Position numbers and translations under genes: made by a program. 64,000 nucleotides of DNA from the NCBI RefSeq assembly GCF_001625365.1, contig NZ_LJJF01000001.1, positions 6,246,001 to 6,310,000 on the forward strand, in the 5' to 3' direction. The notes under the pieces are model-generated. The model saw nothing but the letters and a program-made list of their open reading frames with translations. It was not told where the DNA came from and made no database searches. Source of the DNA: Streptomyces sp. MJM8645. Lineage in GTDB: Bacteria; Actinomycetota; Actinomycetes; Streptomycetales; Streptomycetaceae. Positions within the stretch are counted from its first letter, which is position 1, and each line of letters begins with the position of its first letter. Shown piece after piece: positions 1 to 8,317 of this stretch.

Positions 1-1152
1 CTCTCCGTCGCCGGGCCGGACGCGGCCCCGGTGCGCACCCTCGGGCGGCTGCGCCGGGCCGGCCTGCCCGTTCCGCTGCACCTGGCCGGCAGCCTCGCCC
101 GCTACCCGCACCTCGGGCCGGCCGACCGCGCCCGGGTGGTCCGCGGCGCGCTGGCGCTCCAGGGCCTGGACCTCGCCGACCCGGCACTGGACGAGATCTC
201 CTTCGGCGAGTGGCTGCGCCGCAACGGGCAGAACGCGAACACCCTCGCCGCCCTCTGGGACCTGGTCGGCGTCGCCACCCTGAACGCCCGGGCCGACCAG
301 GTGTCGCTGGCGCTGGCGGCGATGGTCTTCAAGACCGGCCTGCTCTCCGATCCGGGCGCCTCCGACATCGGCATGGCCGCCGTCCCGCTCGGCGTGATCC
401 ACCACGACCGGGCGCTCGCCGAGCTGGAACGCGCGGGCGTGAAGGTGCTGCTGCGCGCCCGCGTGACGGAGCTCAAGCCGGCGGTGCCCCAGCACGCCGT
501 CCATCTGGAAGGCGGCGCGGAGCCGCTCGCCGCCGAGACCGTCGTGCTGGCCGGCGCCCAGGACAGCGCGGCCGCCCTGCTGCCCCCGAACGCCCTCCCC
601 GGCCAGGACCGGCTGGCCGACTTCGGTACCGCGCCGATCCTCAACGTGCACGTGGTCTACGACCGCAAGGTGCTGCGCCGGCCGTTCTTCGCCGCCCTCG
701 GCTCCCCGGTGCAGTGGGTCTTCGACCGCACCGCGCACTCCGGCCTGGCCGGCTCCGGGCTCGGCCGGGCCCACCCCGGCGCCCAGTACCTGGCGCTCTC
801 GCAGTCCGCCGTCCAGGACGAGATCGACCTGCCGGTCGCCGAGCTGCGCCGCCGGTACCTGCCGGAGCTGGCCCGGCTGCTCCCGGCCGCCGCCGGGGCC
901 GAGGTGCTGGACTTCTTCGTCACCCGCGAGCGCACCGCCACCTTCGACCCGGCGCCCGGCAGCGCGCTGCTGCGCCCGTCGGCCCGTACCGACGTCCCCG
1001 GCCTGCTGCTGGCCGGCGCGTGGACGGCCACCGGCTGGCCCGCGACCATGGAGGGGGCCGTGCGCAGCGGCCACGCCGCGGCCGACGCGGCGCTCGCCGC
1101 GGCCGGCAGTCGGCTCCCGGCGGACCGGGGCGACGGGAGGTGGCCCCGGTGA
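1..1152 (+). CDS. hpnE: Squalene-associated FAD-dependent desaturase HpnE, 5'-truncated by window edge
   Basis: Flavoprotein oxidoreductase of the amine-oxidase/phytoene-desaturase family. In hopanoid clusters HpnE completes squalene formation from presqualene-derived intermediates made by HpnC and HpnD. The frame is open from the first base, so the N-terminal FAD-binding Rossmann motif lies outside the window and about 383 residues are visible. The C-terminus keeps the family's FAD-contact segment (PGLLLAGAWTATGWPATMEG, followed by a GHAAA helix). The stop codon shares bases with a GTG of the next reading frame, and squalene-hopene cyclase follows two genes later, which fixes the role as HpnE rather than a carotenoid desaturase. 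The identification leans on context plus the C-terminal motif. Confidence 0.88.
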   Translation, partial: LSVAGPDAAPVRTLGRLRRAGLPVPLHLAGSLARYPHLGPADRARVVRGALALQGLDLADPALDEISFGEWLRRNGQNANTLAALWDLVGVATLNARADQVSLALAAMVFKTGLLSDPGASDIGMAAVPLGVIHHDRALAELERAGVKVLLRARVTELKPAVPQHAVHLEGGAEPLAAETVVLAGAQDSAAALLPPNALPGQDRLADFGTAPILNVHVVYDRKVLRRPFFAALGSPVQWVFDRTAHSGLAGSGLGRAHPGAQYLALSQSAVQDEIDLPVAELRRRYLPELARLLPAAAGAEVLDFFVTRERTATFDPAPGSALLRPSARTDVPGLLLAGAWTATGWPATMEGAVRSGHAAADAALAAAGSRLPADRGDGRWPR

Positions 1153-1200
1153 CGGCGGGCGCCGCCGGGGACCCCGCCAGAGCCGGCGGGCCTCCCGTCG

Positions 1201-1340
1201 ACCGCACCGGCGGGAACGACACCGGCCGCACCGGCGGCACTGACAGCGGTGACACCGGCACCAGCCGCACCGACCCGAGCCGCATCGACACCGGCCGCAC
1301 CGACACCGGCCACATCGACACCAGCCGCACCGACAGCGCA
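1201..1340 (+). repeat. 15-bp-period minisatellite between hpnE and the polyprenyl synthase
   Basis: Degenerate tandem repeats of a roughly 15-base unit (cgcaccgacaccggc and variants) run through the junction. In the frame of the downstream synthase they would encode an R-T-D-T-G type repeat, open back to a GTG at 1149 that overlaps the hpnE stop. A GTG at 1392 with a purine-rich ribosome site just upstream is the better synthase start, so the array is probably an untranslated spacer, though a low-complexity N-terminal extension cannot be excluded. Confidence 0.7.
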
Positions 1341-1391
1341 AGCACCCGGCCGCCCCGGGCGGTCCGGCACCACGAGGGAGAGGGAACGCAC

Positions 1392-2480
1392 GTGGAGTCA
1401 CGCACCGGCATCGCCGTCGGAGGCACGGCGCACGCCGAACCGGTCTCGGTGCCGGAGCTGCTGGCCCGCAGCCGCACGCTCTGCACCCCGCCGCTACGGT
1501 CCGCCGTCGCCCGTTTGGCCGCACCGATGGACACCGTCGCCGCGTACCACTTCGGCTGGATCGACCGGGACGGCACCCCGGCCAAGGGCGACGGCGGCAA
1601 GGCCGTGCGCCCCGCCCTGGCCCTGCTCTCCGCCCGGGCCACCGGCGCCGCCGCCGAGGTCGGCGTGCCGGGCGGGGTCGCGGTTGAACTGGTGCACAAC
1701 TTCTCCCTGCTCCATGATGATCTGATGGACGGTGACGAGACCCGACGGCACCGGGCCACCGCCTGGACGGTCTTCGGTCCGGCCCAGGCGATCCTGGCCG
1801 GCGACGCCCTGGCGACGCTCGGCACGGAGGTGCTGCTCGACGCCGCGGTGACCGGCGGTACGAGCCCCACCGACGCCGCACGCGCCGTCCGGCTGCTCAC
1901 CACGGCGACCCGCCGACTGATCGACGGCCAGGCCATGGACGTCGCCTTCGAACAGCGCGACAGCGTCACCGTCGCCGAGTGCCTGGAGATGGAGGGCGGC
2001 AAGACCGCGGCGCTGCTGGCGGCCGCCTCGGCGATCGGCGCCGTCCTGGCCGGGGCCGACGACAAGGTCTCCGAACCGCTCCAGCGTTACGGCCACCACC
2101 TGGGCCTGGCTTTCCAGGCGGTGGACGACCTGCTCGGCATCTGGGGCGCCACCGAGGTCACCGGCAAGCCGCACTGGGGCGATCTGCGCCAGCGCAAGAA
2201 GTCCCTGCCGGTCGCCGCCGCGCTGGCCGAGGGCGGCGCGGCCTCGCGCCGGCTCGCCGAGCAGCTGGCCGACCCGAAGGGCCGCGGCGAGGAGGGCGAG
2301 CCCGAGCTCGCCGCCCGGGCCGCGCTGATCGAGGAGGCCGGCGGCCGCGCCTGGACCCAGGAGGAAGCCCGCCGCCAGCACACGACTGCCCTCGCCGCCC
2401 TGGACGAGGTGCCCATGTCCGACGAGGTGCGCGAGCACTTCGTCGCACTCGCCGAATTCGTGGTGGTACGAGAGAGGTGA
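1392..2480 (+). CDS. Polyprenyl (farnesyl-type) diphosphate synthase
   Basis: Class I trans-prenyltransferase, expected to condense isopentenyl diphosphate with allylic diphosphates to give the C15 precursor for squalene and hopene. The 362-residue product has the first aspartate-rich motif DDLMD at residues 109-113 (in HNFSLLHDDLMDGDETRR) and the second, DDLLG, at 245-249, spaced as in the family. GTG at 1392 is chosen because GGGAGAGGGAAC lies just upstream and the length then fits the family. A GTG at 1149 would overlap the hpnE stop and add an 81-residue Thr/Asp/Gly-rich tail of repeats. It sits between hpnE and shc in one transcription direction. Exact chain length cannot be read from motifs alone; farnesyl diphosphate is inferred from context. 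Confidence 0.9.
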   Translation: MESRTGIAVGGTAHAEPVSVPELLARSRTLCTPPLRSAVARLAAPMDTVAAYHFGWIDRDGTPAKGDGGKAVRPALALLSARATGAAAEVGVPGGVAVELVHNFSLLHDDLMDGDETRRHRATAWTVFGPAQAILAGDALATLGTEVLLDAAVTGGTSPTDAARAVRLLTTATRRLIDGQAMDVAFEQRDSVTVAECLEMEGGKTAALLAAASAIGAVLAGADDKVSEPLQRYGHHLGLAFQAVDDLLGIWGATEVTGKPHWGDLRQRKKSLPVAAALAEGGAASRRLAEQLADPKGRGEEGEPELAARAALIEEAGGRAWTQEEARRQHTTALAALDEVPMSDEVREHFVALAEFVVVRER

Positions 2481-2487
2481 CGTTACG

Positions 2488-4572
2488 TTGACAGCAACCG
2501 CGGACGGCCGGCTCGACCCTGAGTACGATTCCGAGCCGGTCGCGGTGGGCGACCGCCCCCCGACCCTCCTGGGCGCCGGGCGGTGGCAGCCCGAAGACAC
2601 CGACCAGCTCCGGCCGGCCGGTGAGGCGGACCTCGGAGCGGCCGACGCGCGGGAGGCACTGGCCCGCGCCACCACCCACCTGCTCTCGCTGCAGAGCTCC
2701 GAGGGCTGGTGGAAGGGCGACCTGGAGACCAACGTCACCATGGACGCCGAGGACTTACTGCTGCGGCAGTTCCTCGGGATCCGGACCGAGGACCAGACCA
2801 AGGCCACCGCCGAATGGATCCGGTCCCAGCAGCGGGAGGACGGCACCTGGGCCACCTTCCACGGCGGGCCGGCCGAACTGTCCACCACCGTCGAGGCGTA
2901 CGTCGCCCTCAAACTCGCCGGCGACGACCCCGAGGCCCCGCACATGGTGGCCGCCGCGCGGTACGTCCGCTCCGCCGGGGGCATCGCGGCCGCCAGGGTC
3001 TTCACCCGGATCTGGCTCGCGCTCTTCGGCTGGTGGCCCTGGGAACGGCTCCCCGAGATGCCGCCCGAGATCATCTTCCTGCCCAAGTGGCTGCCGCTGA
3101 ACATCTACGCCTTCGGGTGCTGGGCCCGCCAGACCATCGTCCCGCTGACCGTCGTCTCGGCCCACCGCCCCGTCCGTCCGGCGCCCTTCCCGCTCACCGA
3201 GCTGCACACCGACCCGGACCACCCCTACCCCGACCGGCCGCTCGCCCCCGCCACCAGCTGGGACGGCCTCTTCGAGCGCCTCGACAAGGTCCTGCACGCC
3301 TACCACCACCGCGCCCTGCGCCCGCTGCGCCGGCTCGCCGTCTCCCAGGCCTGCCGCTGGATCGTCGAACGGCAGGAGGCCGACGGCTGCTGGGGTGGCA
3401 TCCAGCCGCCCGCCGTGTACTCGCTGATCGCCCTGCACCTGGAGGGCTACGAGCTGGAGCACCCGGTGATGCAGGCCGGACTCTCCTCCTTCGACCGCTT
3501 CACCGTGCACACCGAGGACGGCCGGCGCTGGCTGGAGGCCTGCCAGTCCCCGGTCTGGGACACCTGCCTGGCCACCATCGCGCTGGTCGACGCCGGGCTG
3601 CCGGCCGACCACCCGGCGCTGGTCTCGGCCGTCGACTGGATGCTCGGCGAGGAGATCCGCAAGGACGGCGACTGGTCCGTCCAGCGGCCCACGCTGGCCC
3701 CCGGCGGCTGGGCCTTCGAGTTCGAGAACGACACCTACCCCGACATCGACGACACCGCCGAGGTGGTGCTCGCGCTGGGCCGGGTCGACCACCCCGACCC
3801 GGCCAAGGTCGATGCGGCGATGGACCGCGGCGTGCTCTGGAACCTCGGCATGCAGTCCAAGAACGGCGCCTGGGGCGCCTTCGACGTCGACAACACCAGC
3901 ACGCTGCCCAACAAGCTGCCGTTCTGCGACTTCGGCGAAGTGGTCGACCCGCCGTCCGCCGACGTCACCGCCCACGTGGTGGAGATGCTCGCCGAGACCG
4001 GCCGGGCCCGCGACCGGCGCACCCGGCGCGGCGTCGAGTGGCTGCTGCACAACCAGGAGGCGGACGGCTCCTGGTTCGGCCGCTGGGGCACCAACTACAT
4101 CTACGGCACCGGCTCGGTGCTGCCCGCCCTGGTCGCGGCCGGCGTCCCGGACGAGCACCCGGCGATCCGGCGCGCCGTCCGCTGGCTGGAGGACCGGCAG
4201 AACACCGACGGCGGCTGGGGCGAGGACATGCGCTCCTACGAGGACCCGGCCCGCTGGGCCGGGCGCGGCGACTCCACCGCCTCGCAGACCGCATGGGCGC
4301 TGATGGCGCTGCTCGCGGCCGGCGAGGGCCCGGACGGCCGGGCCAACCCGGCGGTGGAACACGGCGTGGACTGGCTGGTGCGCACCCAACTGCCCGAGGG
4401 CACCTGGGACGAGCCGCAGTTCACCGGTACCGGCTTCCCGTGGGACTTCTCCATCAACTACCACCTGTACCGGCTGGTCTTCCCGGTCACCGCGCTCGGC
4501 CGCTACCTGCACGGCAGCCCCGCCCTCGGCCGCCGCAACGGCGACACCCCGGCGATCGGGGCGGCGCGGTGA
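2488..4572 (+). CDS. shc: Squalene-hopene cyclase, with a TTA codon
   Basis: Membrane-associated class II triterpene cyclase that converts squalene to hopene/hopanol. The 694-residue protein has the catalytic acid motif DIDD at residues 419-422 and several QW repeats, such as the QNTDGGWGE and PEGTWDEPQFTGTGFPWDF segments near the C-terminus. The YIYGTGSVLPAL segment is also typical. The TTG start at 2488 has AGAGAGG about ten bases upstream; a roughly 50-residue acidic N-terminal extension precedes the cyclase fold. Codon 90 (2755-2757) is TTA, which in streptomycetes needs the developmentally controlled bldA tRNA. The stop overlaps the GTG start of hpnG. Family assignment is secure; bldA dependence is inference. 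Confidence 0.96.
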   Translation: MTATADGRLDPEYDSEPVAVGDRPPTLLGAGRWQPEDTDQLRPAGEADLGAADAREALARATTHLLSLQSSEGWWKGDLETNVTMDAEDLLLRQFLGIRTEDQTKATAEWIRSQQREDGTWATFHGGPAELSTTVEAYVALKLAGDDPEAPHMVAAARYVRSAGGIAAARVFTRIWLALFGWWPWERLPEMPPEIIFLPKWLPLNIYAFGCWARQTIVPLTVVSAHRPVRPAPFPLTELHTDPDHPYPDRPLAPATSWDGLFERLDKVLHAYHHRALRPLRRLAVSQACRWIVERQEADGCWGGIQPPAVYSLIALHLEGYELEHPVMQAGLSSFDRFTVHTEDGRRWLEACQSPVWDTCLATIALVDAGLPADHPALVSAVDWMLGEEIRKDGDWSVQRPTLAPGGWAFEFENDTYPDIDDTAEVVLALGRVDHPDPAKVDAAMDRGVLWNLGMQSKNGAWGAFDVDNTSTLPNKLPFCDFGEVVDPPSADVTAHVVEMLAETGRARDRRTRRGVEWLLHNQEADGSWFGRWGTNYIYGTGSVLPALVAAGVPDEHPAIRRAVRWLEDRQNTDGGWGEDMRSYEDPARWAGRGDSTASQTAWALMALLAAGEGPDGRANPAVEHGVDWLVRTQLPEGTWDEPQFTGTGFPWDFSINYHLYRLVFPVTALGRYLHGSPALGRRNGDTPAIGAAR

Positions 4573-5249
4573 CCACCGCCCCGCTGCTGGTGCTCTGCGC
4601 GCTGGGCCCCGAGGTCTGGGCGCTGCGCGGTGGCGACTGGCGCGGTGCGGCCGGCGGGCCGCCGGTGCTGGTGCGCACCGGCATGGGCCGGCGGCGGGCC
4701 GCGCTGACCGTCCGCCGGTTGCTCGGCTCCGCCCCCGGCGGCTACGGCGCGGTCGTGGTGGCCGGCTTCGGCGCCGCGGTCGGCCCGGGCGTGCTGCCGG
4801 GCGACATCGTGGTCGCCGACGGCGTGCGCGACGCGGAGGGGCACCTGTACCCCGTCGACTCCGGGCCGGAGCTCGCCAGGGCCCTCAAGGAACTCGGCCT
4901 GACCGCGCACGCCGGGGTGCACCACACCGCCGACCACGTCGTCCGCGGCCTCGAACGGCGCGCCCTGCACCTCCAGGGCGCGCTCGCCGTCGACATGGAG
5001 GCCGCCGCCGTGCTGGCCGCGCTGCGGGAACGGCGGCCGACGCTGCCCGCCGCCGTCCTGCGGGTGGTCGTGGACACCCCCGAGCGCGAACTGCTGCGGC
5101 CCGGCACCCTCCCGGCCGGGGTGCGTGCCTGGCGGACCCTGCGGGCGGCGGTGCCCGCCCTGGTCGACTGGTACCGGCAGGAGTCCCGGCCCGGCCCCGC
5201 GGACCTGAACCACCCCACATCCTCGACGCTCCCCCAGGAGGCGAGCTAG
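4569..5249 (+). CDS. hpnG: Hopanoid-associated nucleoside phosphorylase HpnG
   Basis: Member of the PNP/UDP phosphorylase superfamily. In hopanoid producers HpnG removes adenine from adenosylhopane, giving the ribosylhopane route to bacteriohopanetetrol and aminotriol. The 226-residue protein has the superfamily layout: an N-terminal GMG(R/K) turn after the first strand (LVRTGMGRRRAALTVRRLL), a glycine-rich VVVAGFGAAVGPGVLPGDIVVAD segment split over two strands, and the DMEAAAVLAA active-site helix. The GTG start overlaps the shc stop in GTGA, implying translational coupling. hpnH begins two bases after its stop, as expected for enzymes acting in succession. Confidence 0.9.
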   Translation: MTTAPLLVLCALGPEVWALRGGDWRGAAGGPPVLVRTGMGRRRAALTVRRLLGSAPGGYGAVVVAGFGAAVGPGVLPGDIVVADGVRDAEGHLYPVDSGPELARALKELGLTAHAGVHHTADHVVRGLERRALHLQGALAVDMEAAAVLAALRERRPTLPAAVLRVVVDTPERELLRPGTLPAGVRAWRTLRAAVPALVDWYRQESRPGPADLNHPTSSTLPQEAS

Positions 5250-5251
5250 CC

Positions 5252-6280
5252 ATGGCCATGCCGTTGCGCCAGACCGTGCGGGTCGGCACCTACCTCATGC
5301 AGCAGAAGCTGCTCAAGCGCCGGGACAAGTTCCCACTGATCGTCGAACTGGAGCCGCTGTTCGCCTGCAACCTCGCCTGTGAGGGCTGTGGCAAGATCCA
5401 GCACCCGGCGGGTGTGCTGAAGCAGCGCATGCCGGTGGCCCAGGCGGTCGGCGCGGTCCTGGAGTCGGGTGCCCCGATGGTCTCGATCGCCGGCGGCGAG
5501 CCGCTGATGCACCCGCAGATCGACGAGATCGTCCGCCAGCTCGTCGAGCGCCGCAAGTACGTCTTCCTCTGCACCAACGCGCTGCTGATGCGCAAGAAGA
5601 TGGACAAGTTCAAGCCCTCGCCGTACTTCACCTTCGCCGTGCACATCGACGGCATGCGCGAGCGGCACGACGAGTCGGTGGCCAAGGAGGGCACCTTCGA
5701 CGAGGCGGTGGCGGCGATCAAGGAGGCCAAGCGGCGCGGCTTCCGGGTCACCACCAACAGCACCTTCTTCAACACCGACACCCCGCAGACCATCATCGAG
5801 GTGCTGGACTTCCTCAACGACGAGCTCAAGGTCGACGAGATGATGATCTCCCCGGCCTACGCCTACGAGAAGGCCCCCGACCAGGAGCACTTCCTCGGCG
5901 TCGACCAGACCCGGGAGCTCTTCCGCAAGGCCTTCGCCGGCGGCAACCGGAGCCGCTGGCGGCTCAACCACAGCCCGCTCTTCCTGGACTTCCTGGAGGG
6001 CAAGGCCGACTTCGAGTGCACCCCCTGGGGCATCCCCAACTACTCGCTGTTCGGCTGGCAGCGGCCCTGCTACCTGATGGCCGACGGCTACGTGCCCACC
6101 TACCGCGAACTCGTCGAGAAGACCGACTGGAGCAAGTACGGCCGCGGCAAGGACCCGCGCTGCGCCAACTGCATGGCGCACTGCGGCTACGAGCCGACCG
6201 CCGTACTCGCCACCATGGGCTCGCTCAAGGAGTCGCTGCGCGCCATCACCGAGACCATCGGCGCCAACCGCGGCCACTGA
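5252..6280 (+). CDS. hpnH: Radical SAM adenosyl-hopene transferase HpnH
   Basis: Radical S-adenosylmethionine enzyme that joins the 5'-deoxyadenosyl group to hopene, giving adenosylhopane, the first side-chain step of extended hopanoids. The 342-residue protein carries the iron-sulfur motif CNLACEGC with cysteines at residues 39, 43 and 46. A SAM-binding GGEP follows in IAGGEPLMHP, and the C-terminal half has additional cysteines (DPRCANCMAHCGYEP) typical of the family. ATG at 5252 follows GGAGGCGAG at good spacing; a second ATG two codons later is possible. It is placed directly behind hpnG and ahead of dxs. Confidence 0.95.
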   Translation: MAMPLRQTVRVGTYLMQQKLLKRRDKFPLIVELEPLFACNLACEGCGKIQHPAGVLKQRMPVAQAVGAVLESGAPMVSIAGGEPLMHPQIDEIVRQLVERRKYVFLCTNALLMRKKMDKFKPSPYFTFAVHIDGMRERHDESVAKEGTFDEAVAAIKEAKRRGFRVTTNSTFFNTDTPQTIIEVLDFLNDELKVDEMMISPAYAYEKAPDQEHFLGVDQTRELFRKAFAGGNRSRWRLNHSPLFLDFLEGKADFECTPWGIPNYSLFGWQRPCYLMADGYVPTYRELVEKTDWSKYGRGKDPRCANCMAHCGYEPTAVLATMGSLKESLRAITETIGANRGH

Positions 6281-6322
6281 GCCGGTCGTTCGACCGCGCC
6301 ACCGCTCCCGAGGACACCCCGT

Positions 6323-6349
6323 CCGGCCCGGGCCCCGCGCCCGGGCCGG
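6323..6349 (+). other. Intra-operon GC hairpin between hpnH and dxs
   Basis: A perfect 10-bp inverted repeat (ccggcccggg, seven-base loop, cccgggccgg) lies in the 126-base gap between hpnH and dxs. There is no T run, so it may act as an RNA processing or stability element or a weak attenuator rather than a full terminator. The gap holds no gene; related streptomycete clusters commonly place ispG here. Confidence 0.5.
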
Positions 6350-6406
6350 CCCCGCCCCCGCCGGGCGGCGGCACCACCGCGCCACTCCGAGTCGTGAGGT
6401 GTACCC

Positions 6407-8317
6407 ATGTCACTGCTCTCCAGCGTCACGTCACCGGCCGAACTGCGAAAGCTTCCGGCGGCCGAACTCCCGCTGCTCGCCGACGAGATCCGCGCGTTCC
6501 TGATCGACGCCGTCACCCGCACCGGCGGCCACCTCGGGCCCAATCTCGGCGTGGTCGAGCTGACCATCGCCCTGCACCGGGTCTTCGACTCCCCGTACGA
6601 CCGGATCGTCTTCGACACCGGCCACCAGAGCTACGTCCACAAACTGCTCACCGGCCGCCAGGACTTCTCCCGGCTGCGGATGAAGGGCGGGCTCTCCGGC
6701 TACCCCTCGCGCGGCGAATCCGAACACGACCTGGTCGAGAACTCGCACGCCTCCACCGCCCTGTCCTACGCCGACGGCCTCGCCAAGGCCGCCGGACTGC
6801 TCGGCCAGCACGACCGGCACACCGTCGCGGTGATCGGCGACGGCGCGCTCACCGGCGGGCTCGCCTGGGAGGCGCTCAACAACATCGCCGAGGCCCGCGA
6901 CCGGCCGCTGGTCATCGTCGTCAACGACAACGAGCGCTCCTACGCCAAGACCATCGGCGGCCTCGCCAACCACCTGGCCACCCTGCGCACCACCCAGGGG
7001 TACGAACGCTTCCTCGCCCTCGGCAAGGGCGCGCTGCAGCGCACCCCGCTCGTCGGCCAGCCGATCTTCGACGCGCTGCACGGGGCCAAGAAGGGCTTCA
7101 AGGACGCCTTCGCGCCCCAGGGCATGTTCGAGGACCTCGGGCTGAAGTACCTCGGGCCGATCGACGGCCACGACCTCGGCGCCGTCGAACAGGCGCTGCG
7201 CCAGGCGCGCAACTTCGGCGGCCCCGTCATCGTGCACTGCCTCACCGTCAAGGGGCGCGGCTACCGGCCCGCCGAACAGGACGAGGCCGACCGCTTCCAC
7301 GCCGTCAACCCGATCGACCCGTACACCTGCCTGCCGATCTCGCCCAGCGGCGGAGTCTCCTGGACCTCGGTGTTCGGCGACGAACTGGTCGCGCTCGGCG
7401 CCGAGCGGCCCGACCTGGTGGCGATCACCGCGGCGATGCTCCAACCGGTCGGCCTGGCCCGCTTCGCCAAGGCCTTCCCGGACCGCACCTTCGATGTCGG
7501 CATCGCCGAGCAGCACGCCGTCACCTCCGCCGCCGGCCTCGCCACCGGCGGCCTGCACCCGGTCGTCGCCGTCTACGCGACCTTCCTGAACCGGGCCTTC
7601 GACCAGGTCCTGATGGACGTCGCCCTGCACCGGCTCGGCGTCACCTTCGTCCTCGACCGCTCCGGGGTCACCGGCAGCGACGGCGCCTCGCACAACGGCA
7701 TGTGGGACATGTCGATCCTCCAGGTCGTCCCGGGCCTCAGGCTCGCCGCCCCGCGCGACGCCGAACAGCTGCGGGCCCAGCTGCGCGAGGCCGTCGAGGT
7801 CGAGGACGCCCCCACCGTGGTCCGCTTCCCCAAGGCCACCATCGGGCCCGCCGTGCCGGCCGTCGAACGGATCGGCGGGATGGACGTCCTGCTGCGCACC
7901 GGCCGGCCGTCGGAGATCCTCCTGGTCGCGGTCGGCACCACCGCCGCCGCCTGCCTGGACGCCGCCCGGCTGCTGCTCGCCGAGGGCTTCACCGCGACCG
8001 TCGTCGACCCCCGCTGGGTCAAACCGGTCGACCCGGCCCTGCCGGAACTGGCCGCCGCCCACCGGCTGGTCGTCACCGTCGAGGACAACGGCCGCACCGG
8101 TGGCGTCGGCGCCGCCGTCGCCCAGGCGCTGCGCGACGCCGACGTGGACGTACCGGTGCGGGTGCTCGGCCTGCCGCAGGAGTTCCTCGGCCACGCCGCG
8201 CGCGGGGAGATCCTGGAGGAGACCGGCCTGACCGGCACCGGAGTCGCCGCCCAGACCGCCGTCTTCGCCAAGAACCTGCTACCGAACCGAGGAGCGAACC
8301 AGCGCCATGCCGGCTGA
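6407..8317 (+). CDS. dxs: 1-deoxy-D-xylulose-5-phosphate synthase (hopanoid-cluster copy)
   Basis: Thiamine-diphosphate enzyme that condenses pyruvate with glyceraldehyde 3-phosphate, the entry step of the MEP isoprenoid pathway. The 636-residue length is typical. Visible landmarks are the N-terminal TGGHLGPNLGVVELTIALH segment, the ThDP-binding GDG at residues 144-146 (GDGALTGGLAWEALNN), the central GIAEQHAVTSAAGLA transketolase motif with catalytic glutamate, and the DRSGVTGSDGASHNGMWD segment. Its place inside the hopanoid operon suggests a pathway-dedicated isozyme that raises precursor flux; a housekeeping dxs presumably lies elsewhere. The last 11 bases overlap the start of hpnO. Confidence 0.95.
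   Translation: MSLLSSVTSPAELRKLPAAELPLLADEIRAFLIDAVTRTGGHLGPNLGVVELTIALHRVFDSPYDRIVFDTGHQSYVHKLLTGRQDFSRLRMKGGLSGYPSRGESEHDLVENSHASTALSYADGLAKAAGLLGQHDRHTVAVIGDGALTGGLAWEALNNIAEARDRPLVIVVNDNERSYAKTIGGLANHLATLRTTQGYERFLALGKGALQRTPLVGQPIFDALHGAKKGFKDAFAPQGMFEDLGLKYLGPIDGHDLGAVEQALRQARNFGGPVIVHCLTVKGRGYRPAEQDEADRFHAVNPIDPYTCLPISPSGGVSWTSVFGDELVALGAERPDLVAITAAMLQPVGLARFAKAFPDRTFDVGIAEQHAVTSAAGLATGGLHPVVAVYATFLNRAFDQVLMDVALHRLGVTFVLDRSGVTGSDGASHNGMWDMSILQVVPGLRLAAPRDAEQLRAQLREAVEVEDAPTVVRFPKATIGPAVPAVERIGGMDVLLRTGRPSEILLVAVGTTAAACLDAARLLLAEGFTATVVDPRWVKPVDPALPELAAAHRLVVTVEDNGRTGGVGAAVAQALRDADVDVPVRVLGLPQEFLGHAARGEILEETGLTGTGVAAQTAVFAKNLLPNRGANQRHAG

Noticed and set aside
1494..3104. Long open frame on the minus strand across the prenyl synthase and shc
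   Set aside because: It is antisense to two genes with intact catalytic motifs and shows no family pattern; long antisense frames are a normal result of high third-position GC.
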